Part shown: positions 49,398-55,692 of the stretch, in pieces | Layout of the letters: the number at the start of each line of letters is the position of its first letter | Position numbering within the stretch: position 1 is the first letter of the stretch | NCBI GenBank assembly: GCA_938041435.1 | Contig: CALISR010000018.1 | Location: 1 to 55,692 of the forward strand | Origin: an uncultured Candidatus Saccharibacteria bacterium | GTDB lineage: Bacteria; Patescibacteriota; Saccharimonadia; Saccharimonadales; Saccharimonadaceae | Direction: 5' to 3' | DNA: 55,692 nucleotides | The notes under the pieces: generated by a model | Seen by the model: only the letters and a program-made list of their open reading frames with translations | Told to the model about the DNA's origin: nothing | Databases searched by the model: none | Program-made: the position numbers and the translations under genes

Positions 49398-50411
49398 TTA
49401 GCTATTCAAACCTAGCATATCATACGCTGTGGCCGCCATATACGCCTGGAGCCGCCGCACTGCTTGAGCTGCCTCAGGAGCGGGCTGAGCGCTACACACG
49501 GCATAATACCCTACTAGGCCAGCAAGCAGCGGCCGGTTCAGCTCAGCCTGCCAGGCCTGCACATCGTAGCCGCGGCGCGCCATATCGAGCAAGAACTCGG
49601 TTGCGCTCCACCGCTTTGGCACATAAGCCGCCCACTGCCAATCAATTAGCTTCACGTTATCTTGAGCAGCATGGTAGGCAATCGTCTCACTCCGCACATC
49701 ACCATGGCTCAAGCGATCACACGGCTGGTCGGCCACCTGCTGAGCCAGTGCCGCGAGATCAGCCAAGCGCTCGGTATTATCAAGCACAGCGCAAACCTGC
49801 TCGTAGCGCTGGCGAATCACTGGCTTACTGGCTTGCTCAGCCCAGGAGCGGTACGTCTGCTGGAGCTCCTCACGCCGCGTCGCATCATCGCAGAGCAGCC
49901 GAAGCCCCTGACACTGCACCACCCGGTCAAACGCCGTAGCATGCAGCGCAAGCGTCTTAGCTGCCGCCGCAGGCAGCGTGGTCTGCTCAAGCTGAGCAAT
50001 CGCCCGCAGCACCGCCGCTATATAGCGCTGACGAGCCAACTTATCTGTCACGTCAGGCGGCTGCCACTGCCAACCATCCTTAGCAATATACGCTTGGCTC
50101 AGCATAATCACCCGCTCATCATCATACTGGACAAACTCCGTCACCAATGGCGAACCGACCTGTTGCAGCGCTCGGATCACCGCATCATCTTTGCTCAGAG
50201 CCGCTGCCAGCGCAGCGTGGTTCGAAGCTTCTGGATCGGCTTCTTTGACAAACACCGCCTGCGTCCCAGCTAGTGCAACAGCCCGCCGGCACCCAGTTGA
50301 CGCACCGTCAATTGGCACCACCCGCACCTGATCGCGCGCCACTTTGCAGTGCTGCGCAACCATCGCAAGCGCCGATGGACTTAAAACCTGGGAAGACGAC
50401 GGCTGACTCAT
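49398..50411 (-). CDS. Aminoglycoside phosphotransferase (APH)-fold protein
   Basis: A 337-residue kinase-like protein of the APH/choline kinase fold. An N-lobe Lys is likely at F-V-K-E-A-D (about 56). The catalytic loop is L-S-H-G-D-V-R-S-E-T-I (His236, Asp238), and the metal-binding Asp is in L-I-D-W-Q-W (about 257). The Asn usually eight positions into HGDxxxxN is Thr243 here, so metal binding is altered and activity is uncertain. The substrate is unknown and could be a small molecule or a sugar rather than an antibiotic. Extended -10 TGCTATACT is six bases before the ATG, giving a leaderless mRNA. Confidence 0.75.
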   Translation of the reverse strand: MSQPSSSQVLSPSALAMVAQHCKVARDQVRVVPIDGASTGCRRAVALAGTQAVFVKEADPEASNHAALAAALSKDDAVIRALQQVGSPLVTEFVQYDDERVIMLSQAYIAKDGWQWQPPDVTDKLARQRYIAAVLRAIAQLEQTTLPAAAAKTLALHATAFDRVVQCQGLRLLCDDATRREELQQTYRSWAEQASKPVIRQRYEQVCAVLDNTERLADLAALAQQVADQPCDRLSHGDVRSETIAYHAAQDNVKLIDWQWAAYVPKRWSATEFLLDMARRGYDVQAWQAELNRPLLAGLVGYYAVCSAQPAPEAAQAVRRLQAYMAATAYDMLGLNS

Positions 50412-50426
50412 ACCTCTAGTATAGCA
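50409..50426 (-). promoter_or_regulatory. Extended -10 promoter giving leaderless APH-fold mRNA
   Basis: TATACT at 50418-50423 with a TGC extension; six bases to the ATG at 50411. Confidence 0.75.
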
Positions 50427-50513
50427 AAGGTGCCCTAAATCACCATACCGACCAAGACGCAGCCCATCGCACGCTTCTCTGCTTCCCCTCTACCCAAAAA
50501 ACAAAAACATATA

Positions 50514-50539
50514 AAAACCCGCTCATGCAAGCGGGTTTT
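50514..50539 (-). terminator. Terminator of the PadR-PspC-ABC operon
   Basis: A 9-bp perfect stem (AAAACCCGC / GCGGGTTTT) with an 8-nt loop, read on the minus strand into TTTTTATATG, 30 bp after the PspC gene. Confidence 0.85.
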
Positions 50540-50568
50540 AGTGTCTTTAGTGTCTATCCTCACCGCAG

Positions 50569-51855
50569 CTACGACCGATCGGTCACCACATCAGGGCGAT
50601 GGTCCACCTCCATCATCTGTGGCGATGGCCCATAGACGCGGATACTGACATAATCCTTGGGTGAGTAGGTACACGTCGAGAAGAGGTTATGGCGATCACG
50701 ACAGGCATCATGCTGCACGGTCACAATAGCCCGGTTACCTTCCTTAGTAATCGTCGCTGTTGGCTCTTTGACACCCTTCATCTGCAGGTAATCTATCTCA
50801 ACACGCGGCTTTTCAGCATAGCCCCCATAGCTCACCCTGGCGGTGCCATCGACGCGCACCGTAGTGGCATCGGCGACGTCAACCACCTTGGTGCGCTGCA
50901 CGTCGCGCATTTGGCGCTCTAAGCTCATCCCCGCATTCATGCCACCAACCGCTAGGCCAGAGATAGCAACCGCCCCAACGAGGAGCATCGCCAGCATGGC
51001 AATACCAACCGGCCGCTTCAGCCGCCAGGCAAAGATACTCCATGCGCCAAGTGAGAGCAAAGCAGTCAGCGCCACGCCGCCGAGCACTGCACAGCCATAC
51101 GCCAACCACAGCCAGCTCTGCGCAGCAAAGTCGCCCATGCTTGAGACCATAGTCGCGCTCATGACGCCACCGACCATCAGGGCGACGAGTGCACCCAGCG
51201 CCATCATCAAGACCCCACAGCCAATCATAATGCGCAGCACCTTCGCCGCAGTCTGGGCCGCTTGGCTACCGCCGGCAGGCTCGGCAGCGGCTTTTTTTAA
51301 GCTATCAAACGTCACTGGCTTACCGGCCATACGCAGCTTATCCGACGCCGTCACTGCTGGTGGAATAGAAAGCCACATCACGATATAGATCAGCAGCGCC
51401 GTCCCAAACGTCATAAAGGGTGAGACGATCGCCAGCAGACGGATCCACAGTGGGCTAATTCCAAAGTACGCCGCTACCCCAGCACACACCCCACCGATCA
51501 ACGCATGATCTGTATCGCGCATCAGCTGCTTGGGTGCCCCGTCCGCGAGAGCCGCCTCAGCCGCATCTTGCAGCGCAGCATCGTCATCTCCTGCCTCGGC
51601 TTCACTGGCAAACTCCCGAGGTTCGCCCATCTGACCGCGCAGCGCCGTGACATCCTCAGCAGTCACTACACCATCGCGCGTCACACCGCGCTCGGCCAGC
51701 AGCTCGACCATCCGCGCTTCGATCTCGCGCATTGCTTCTGGCTCGGCATGCATCCGCTGCTGAATCGACTTCAGATACGCTCCCAGCGCGTGCTTCGCCT
51801 CGACCTCAACACGAAATGGCGTCTTGGCGAGGTGGATATTGGTAATTTCCTTCAT
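50569..51855 (-). CDS. PspC-domain membrane protein
   Basis: A 428-residue membrane protein with a cytoplasmic acidic N-terminus (about 1-105) and a PspC domain (about 108-170: R-D-T-D-H-A-L-I-G-G-V-C-A-G-V-A-A-Y-F-G-I-S). Three or more additional membrane segments (about 200-310) and a C-terminal extracytoplasmic beta-type domain follow. PspC proteins sense membrane stress. AAGGAGG lies seven bases before the ATG. It is the last gene of an operon behind a PadR regulator and an ABC transporter, which suggests a common envelope-stress unit. The first ~80 residues look like a DUF1700-style helix bundle. Confidence 0.82.
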   Translation of the reverse strand: MKEITNIHLAKTPFRVEVEAKHALGAYLKSIQQRMHAEPEAMREIEARMVELLAERGVTRDGVVTAEDVTALRGQMGEPREFASEAEAGDDDAALQDAAEAALADGAPKQLMRDTDHALIGGVCAGVAAYFGISPLWIRLLAIVSPFMTFGTALLIYIVMWLSIPPAVTASDKLRMAGKPVTFDSLKKAAAEPAGGSQAAQTAAKVLRIMIGCGVLMMALGALVALMVGGVMSATMVSSMGDFAAQSWLWLAYGCAVLGGVALTALLSLGAWSIFAWRLKRPVGIAMLAMLLVGAVAISGLAVGGMNAGMSLERQMRDVQRTKVVDVADATTVRVDGTARVSYGGYAEKPRVEIDYLQMKGVKEPTATITKEGNRAIVTVQHDACRDRHNLFSTCTYSPKDYVSIRVYGPSPQMMEVDHRPDVVTDRS

Positions 51856-51867
51856 GAGATATCCTCC

Positions 51868-52197
51868 TTACAACTTCTCTATTGTACTACTTAGTGCCGC
51901 AATATTGTGTTTGAGCTGCTTGGTTACCTCTGCGCCAAATGGTGTGGCCGTATAGTATTTGCGTGGTGGCCCTTGCTCACTTTCTTTCCATTCGTGTTGC
52001 AAGAGCCCGTCCTTTTGCAAGCGACTCAGTAATGGGTAGATCGTCCCCTCCACCACCATCAGGTCAGCCTGACGGAGCTGCTGGATGATCTCGCTGGTGT
52101 AGCGCGGCTCCTTGGCACACACCACCAGCACGCAGTACGATAAGAAGCCTTTGCGCAGCTGCGTCGTCAGCGCCTCGGCATAGTCAGTTGCATTCAT
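51868..52197 (-). CDS. PadR family transcriptional regulator
   Basis: A 109-residue winged-helix repressor. It has the PadR pattern Y-C-V-L-V-V-C-A-K-E-P-R-Y-T-S-E-I-I, followed by G-T-I-Y-P-L-L-S-R-L-Q-K-D-G-L-L and the wing K-Y-Y-T-A-T. The usual short C-terminal dimer helix is present. It is encoded at the end of the ABC ATPase gene (sharing one base) and before the PspC gene, and probably controls this operon from a dyad at 54217-54229. Inducer unknown; in other bacteria such regulators respond to drugs or lipophilic compounds. Confidence 0.9.
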   Translation of the reverse strand: MNATDYAEALTTQLRKGFLSYCVLVVCAKEPRYTSEIIQQLRQADLMVVEGTIYPLLSRLQKDGLLQHEWKESEQGPPRKYYTATPFGAEVTKQLKHNIAALSSTIEKL

Positions 52198-52883
52198 CAG
52201 TGCCCTCCTGGGATATTATGGCGTGTGACACGCCCGTCTTTGATCACTACTTGGTAGTCACATTGCTTAGCCAGATCCGCATCGTGCGTCACAATAATCA
52301 GCGTTGTGCCGTGCTCGCGTTGCTGGCGAAACAATAGCTCCTCAATCTGAGTACCCGTCTCGCTATCCAGGTTGCCAGTTGGCTCGTCGGCAAACAGGAT
52401 CTTCGGCTCGCCCACGATTGCTCGGGCAATCGCCAGGCGCTGCTTCTGCCCGCCGGATAGATCCTTGGCTTTGTTGTGCTTCTTGCTGGCCAGGCCGACT
52501 GCCTCCAGCGCCTGGTTTACCTTGGCACTGCGCTGCGCCCGCGGCACACCAGCGATCTCGAGCGGCAGCATCACATTGCTCACCACACTATCATTACCCT
52601 CCACAAAGAAACTCTGGAAAATGAAGCTAATCGTCCGTGCCCGGAAGGCATCAACCTGCCGCGGCTTCATCTGCAGGATATCTCGCCCGCCGATCACTAC
52701 CTGCCCTGTCTGTGGCCGGTCGAGGCCAGAGATCGCGTGCATCAAGGTGGACTTACCCGAGCCGGATTTGCCGAGGATGGCGACGCTGGCGCCCCCAGGT
52801 ATGGTCAGGTTGATATCATTGAGTGCCTTAAATTGGTTGTGCTTTTTGCCATAGGTTTTGGTAATATGCCGTAGTTCAATCAT
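52197..52883 (-). CDS. MacB-type ABC transporter ATPase
   Basis: A 228-residue ABC ATPase with Walker A GKSGSGKST (about 38-46), signature LSGGQKQR and Walker B ILFADEPTGNLD, and an H-loop T-H-D. It is a close paralogue of the ATPase at 21079-21921 (same Y-G-K-K start, F-I-F-Q-S-F-F-V-E-G Q-loop region) but without the Lys/Thr-rich tail. It follows its permease by 15 bp, with GGAGAAGGA before the ATG. Confidence 0.92.
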   Translation of the reverse strand: MIELRHITKTYGKKHNQFKALNDINLTIPGGASVAILGKSGSGKSTLMHAISGLDRPQTGQVVIGGRDILQMKPRQVDAFRARTISFIFQSFFVEGNDSVVSNVMLPLEIAGVPRAQRSAKVNQALEAVGLASKKHNKAKDLSGGQKQRLAIARAIVGEPKILFADEPTGNLDSETGTQIEELLFRQQREHGTTLIIVTHDADLAKQCDYQVVIKDGRVTRHNIPGGH

Positions 52884-52898
52884 GTCCTTCTCCTTATT

Positions 52899-54173
52899 CT
52901 ATTCTGTCCTTAATGCCTCGATTGGGTCAAGCTTGGTTGCCTTGCGGCTTGGTAAGTAACTGGCAATGATGCCGAGGATGGCCAGTAGTGCCACGAGGGC
53001 GACCATTTGCCAGGCTTCCGGTAGAAGCAGCTGCATACCCTCCTCAAACTTGAGCTTCTCAACGATCCAGGGGTTGAGCAGGCTCAGTAGGCTGGCCCCG
53101 CCCGCACCAATCGCACCACCGATGACGCCAATCAGGGCAGCCTCGTAGCGGAATAGCTTACCAACATCGCGGCTGCGCATCCCCAGCGCCTTCATCAGGC
53201 CAATCTGCTGCGTCCGCTCCAACACCGAGATGTACATGGTGTTAATAATCCCAAACATACTGGCCAGCAAGGCAAGGGCACCAAAGGCGAGCAGAGCATA
53301 TTGCGCCCCGTTAATGATGCTGAGCATACCCTCTTTGGCCTCGCTAAAGGTCTGGGCTTGGTAGTCACCACCACCCAGCTTGACGACTGCGTCTTTGACG
53401 GCAGCAGCGTTTTCATCGCTGTCCGCCCGTATTACCGCGCTTGGGTACTGGTTGGGTGTGCCTGGGGCTTTAGTCTTTTGGTTGATGAGCAATGCATCGT
53501 CGGTGGCAATTGTCACGCCAGGCTGGTAGCCAATTGATGTCATACCGGCTGTTTCGACCGCCACAATAGTCAGCTGGGCATCATGCGTCCCACCTGGCCC
53601 CTTAGCATGGAGCGTCACCGTCTTGCCGATTGCATCCTGAGCCGAGGCAAAGCCAAAGTCAGCCAGATATTCCTTGGCAAGGATGGCTTGGCCAGACACG
53701 AGGTCGGTGCCGTCATCAGTTTTCGTCAACTCACCAGCTACAATCTTCGATGTTTTGCCTTCATTTTTGACGTTAATCGAGGCAATCAGCCGCTTATGGT
53801 TGGCCGGGCTCTCTACGTAGCGCACCACTTGGGTTACATTCGCGTACGGCCGCACCGTCTTGACGTGATCCAGCTTGCTGAGCTTGGCTATATCATCATC
53901 GTTCAGCACGAGGGTGCCACTCTCATTCACTGCCTTATTTTTGCCGTATTCAGGCAACTTTTTCTCGTCACGGGCGTGCGTCACATACACTGTCGAGGCA
54001 CTACCGGCACTATCAATCACCGAGGTCAAGAAAGCTCGGCCGCCATTGCCCAGCATCAACGCCAGACCAATTGTAAATGCCCCCACCGACATCGCCAGTG
54101 CTGTTAGTGCTGTGCGAGCCTTGGCTTGGCGTAGGTTCCGCCCTGCTCGCTTGATTATATCGATTCTCCTCAT
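52899..54173 (-). CDS. MacB/FtsX-type ABC transporter permease
   Basis: A 424-residue permease: first membrane segment (about 22-44), extracellular core (about 45-290), three C-terminal membrane segments and the terminal LPSRKATKLDPIEALRTE. It is paralogous to 19721-21076. It is the first gene of the operon permease-ATPase-PadR-PspC, transcribed from TTGACA-17-TAGCAT at 54213-54241. Substrate unknown. AAGGAG lies shortly before the ATG. Confidence 0.9.
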   Translation of the reverse strand: MRRIDIIKRAGRNLRQAKARTALTALAMSVGAFTIGLALMLGNGGRAFLTSVIDSAGSASTVYVTHARDEKKLPEYGKNKAVNESGTLVLNDDDIAKLSKLDHVKTVRPYANVTQVVRYVESPANHKRLIASINVKNEGKTSKIVAGELTKTDDGTDLVSGQAILAKEYLADFGFASAQDAIGKTVTLHAKGPGGTHDAQLTIVAVETAGMTSIGYQPGVTIATDDALLINQKTKAPGTPNQYPSAVIRADSDENAAAVKDAVVKLGGGDYQAQTFSEAKEGMLSIINGAQYALLAFGALALLASMFGIINTMYISVLERTQQIGLMKALGMRSRDVGKLFRYEAALIGVIGGAIGAGGASLLSLLNPWIVEKLKFEEGMQLLLPEAWQMVALVALLAILGIIASYLPSRKATKLDPIEALRTE

Positions 54174-54212
54174 TCGATACTCCTTACTATATTATTGTTA
54201 TTGCCTGGTACT

Positions 54213-54241
54213 ATGCTATACAAGGTATACTGAAATGTCAA
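54213..54241 (-). promoter_or_regulatory. Promoter with overlapping dyad (candidate PadR operator)
   Basis: TTGACA (54236-54241), 17-bp spacer, TAGCAT (54213-54218). A perfect 5-bp dyad TATAC-AAG-GTATA at 54217-54229 overlaps the -10 and spacer, a position where a bound repressor would block polymerase. The regulator gene in the same operon is PadR; PadR operators are often short AT-rich dyads of this kind. Confidence 0.6.
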
Positions 54242-54470
54242 GTAGTTTGAGAAATAAAGTACCAAGCCGTCACTTTGAAAACCTCATGAAAAGTTGGTAC
54301 AAAGCCATCTACGCCTGGTATTATGCACACGCTCAGAGCCATCGTATTCCGCCATAAGACTCTCTTGGATATACTCTACATAGATAACAGACCGCCATTT
54401 TTACCTATATAGCGTGTTTCTGCCCCTATACGATTAATCTTTACTAGGAAACCTCGCTAAAGAATGCCAA

Positions 54471-54546
54471 AACAAAAAATCTCCCGCTGTGTGACCTGAA
54501 AACCACCCGCCGGAGATTAGAGTGACACGGCATTAGCCTGTGTCTG
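54471..54546 (-). ncRNA. Candidate small RNA with own promoter and terminator
   Basis: A consensus promoter (TTGACA at 54575-54580, 16 bp, TATAGT at 54553-54558) predicts a start near 54546. The transcript contains a hairpin GACACAGGC/GCCGTGTC (one bulge), then AATCTCC pairing with GGAGATT, then U6 (54474-54479), a Rho-independent terminator. Length is about 75 nt. No open frame with a ribosome-binding site is included. It lies 300 bp upstream of the ABC operon promoter on the same strand. Not recognised as SRP, 6S or a known riboswitch. Confidence 0.6.
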
Positions 54547-54552
54547 CCTAAA

Positions 54553-54580
54553 ACTATATGCCTCCTGGTATCATTGTCAA
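54553..54580 (-). promoter_or_regulatory. Promoter of the candidate small RNA
   Basis: TTGACA and TATAGT with a 16-bp spacer, 7 bp upstream of the inferred transcript start. Confidence 0.65.
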
Positions 54581-54794
54581 TAGCAACTCTGGAATTTACG
54601 TCCGCATAAGAACACTGATCCTGTTACGACTCATCAAGGATCTTTTAATTAAAACCATCTTTTCCGTCCGACTTTACTTCGAAATTCCCGCAACATTTAT
54701 CTTTTTTGTTTATCTTGCATAGTTTCTACCACTTTTATCATGAAGATTGATAGACAGGAAAAACAATATTGAAAAGTTTGAAGGCGAAGATTGT

Positions 54795-54950
54795 ATGTTT
54801 CAACTGGCCGCGAATGAGCTTGAAAACTTGAGGTGCAAAAATTTCACCTCATACATGGTCTTTCTGGTCTTCTTTGTTGTTTTTGTTGCTATTGTTTGTT
54901 TATTTTTATTTTTTCTTGCATATAGTTTTTCTTCTATTTGTTGCACATAA
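54795..54950 (+). CDS. Possible small membrane peptide (AT-rich region)
   Basis: A 51-residue frame beginning MFQLAANELENL with one strongly hydrophobic Phe/Val/Leu-rich segment (about residues 19-45). GAAGG lies about ten bases upstream of the ATG; an in-frame ATG at 54747 would lengthen it by 16 residues. Composition is AT-rich, unlike the rest of the window. Support is weak: AT-rich DNA readily yields such frames, but single-pass peptides of this kind are common next to toxin or phage genes. Confidence 0.25.
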   Translation: MFQLAANELENLRCKNFTSYMVFLVFFVVFVAIVCLFLFFLAYSFSSICCT

Positions 54951-55022
54951 AAAGACGCTTGGATTTTACTTCTACCGCCCTGCGTAAAGCTTATATAACT
55001 GTCTCATCTGTTATTGACATAG

Positions 55023-55692
55023 TTAAATTTTCAAATTCTTATTGCGTAACACTCCACCAAACATCGTATGATACATATCCTTTGATGACTCTTCTATCTT
55101 GGTAATACTTGATATTTTATTTCCGGCATCTTTCGATGATGCTCCACAAAGATAAAAGGCTTCGTGTTCTGTCCCATAGTCTATCGCAATATACCGATCG
55201 TGATACTTTTTACCTGCAATCTTCATTTTTACGTTGATGCCAGGGTAATCTCTTATAAAATCATGGAGAATATTTTTTGTAAGCATATCTTTATGTCTTA
55301 CATTATCGCTAAATATAACGACTTCAACACTATCTTTTGCAGCTCTTAGCAGCTCTAATGTTTTTAAGCCTATATAGTTGTCTATGACATAAATGCTTTT
55401 CTTGGCAGACTTATATAGCTTAGTATAGGCAACATCAGCTTCTATCTTATCTCCATTCATCAAGAGGAAGTGTTTATAGGTATCCGGATCTATAAAATTA
55501 TCCATCACTTTTTTCAAATCCTCTTTTGTTGCTAAGGTGTTTATCGTATCATTTATCTTTGCTATATCATGTGTGTTCTTATTAGTCTGTATAGCTATTT
55601 GGACTAATTCTTTTGAGCCGATAAAATCTTGATTTTCAATAATAAAGTCTTTCATCTGCTTAAACAGTCGTATTAAAGCCTTGCTCTGTTTA
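55023..55692 (-). CDS. Partial phage-type regulator/PLD-like protein, cut by the window edge
   Basis: The frame is open to the right edge, so the N-terminus lies outside the window. The visible portion reads S-K-A-L-I-R-L-F-K-Q-M-K-D-F-I at its start, like the segment after ORF6N/KilA-N-type domains of phage proteins. The C-terminal half has A-K-K-S-I-Y-V-I-D-N-Y-I-G, then A-K-D-S-V-E-V-V-I-F-S, then K-Y-H-D-R-Y-I-A-I-D-Y-G, a phospholipase D-like (HKD-related, H-D-R-Y) arrangement. ATG at 55655 is internal. DNA is AT-rich and differs from the rest, which suggests acquisition. It may be a response or toxin-related protein; this is inference. Confidence 0.6.
   Translation of the reverse strand, partial: KQSKALIRLFKQMKDFIIENQDFIGSKELVQIAIQTNKNTHDIAKINDTINTLATKEDLKKVMDNFIDPDTYKHFLLMNGDKIEADVAYTKLYKSAKKSIYVIDNYIGLKTLELLRAAKDSVEVVIFSDNVRHKDMLTKNILHDFIRDYPGINVKMKIAGKKYHDRYIAIDYGTEHEAFYLCGASSKDAGNKISSITKIEESSKDMYHTMFGGVLRNKNLKI

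Noticed and set aside
54479..54520. Plus-strand reading of the small RNA region as T-box or riboswitch
   Set aside because: The T-tract and consensus promoter are on the minus strand; on the plus strand the hairpin is not followed by T residues or by a gene with a ribosome-binding site.
1..55692. CRISPR array
   Set aside because: No regularly spaced direct repeats of 20-40 bp were seen; the only tandem repeats are the AAATAGAG units and the collagen Gly-X-Y coding region.

Overview
The window looks like chromosome from a Candidatus Saccharibacteria (TM7) or closely related Patescibacteria genome. This is inferred from gene content and style, not from a marker search. Genes are dense and mostly on the minus strand, GC is near 50% except at the right end, and surface or secreted proteins are many. 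Translation, Sec and peptidoglycan-lipid genes are present, but neighbours expected in freely living bacteria (pyrH, cdsA, dxr in the rpsB-proS block; prmC after prfA) are absent. Both release factors RF1 and RF2 are encoded and UGA is used as stop, which argues against the UGA-recoding Absconditabacteria and Gracilibacteria.

Layout. 1-980: a G-quadruplex-like tract and an unknown plus-strand gene. 996-3970: ftsE-ftsX-CHAP/coiled-coil hydrolase, a FtsEX-PcsB-type division module. 4016-7863: prfB, htpX-like M48 protease, murD. 8162-9735: an unknown membrane protein and two small unknown genes. 9946-15141: secA with an M16 peptidase directly behind it, hpf, and an unknown gene. 15385-17757: serS and a dihydroorotate dehydrogenase-like gene. 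17985-19505: a collagen-like surface protein with a C1q/TNF-like head. 19721-21921: a MacB-type ABC pair. 22120-22953: uppP. 23213-28310: cell-envelope genes (small membrane protein with a structured leader, DUF2207 protein, membrane-anchored six-hairpin glycosidase-like protein). 28460-30151: a protein with a clan CD (caspase/CHAT-like) His/Cys arrangement. 30318-40308: lysS, a His-rich membrane protein, greA, proS, CPBP protease, rseP-like site-2 protease, uppS, frr, tsf, rpsB.

40396-45974 is an accessory block: three minus-strand proteins of unknown function, two with ADP-ribosyltransferase-like features, placed around rpmE so that rpmE and prfA, often neighbours, are separated. 46128-48453 holds prfA, a long perfect palindrome, a 221-nt tract without a single C, and a Replic_Relax-like gene. 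48454-49397 is gene-poor with a nonsense-broken antitoxin-like remnant. 49398-54173 holds an aminoglycoside phosphotransferase-fold gene and an operon of MacB-type permease, ATPase, PadR regulator and PspC membrane protein. 54174-55692 is AT-rich and looks acquired: it contains a likely small RNA gene and the C-terminal part of a phage-type gene cut by the window edge.

Regulation. Promoters are sigma70-like, commonly with an extended -10 (TGn). At six genes (ftsE, prfB, murD, serS, the DUF2207 gene and the phosphotransferase) exactly six bases separate the -10 hexamer from the start codon, so their mRNAs should be leaderless. Genes inside operons instead carry good Shine-Dalgarno sites.
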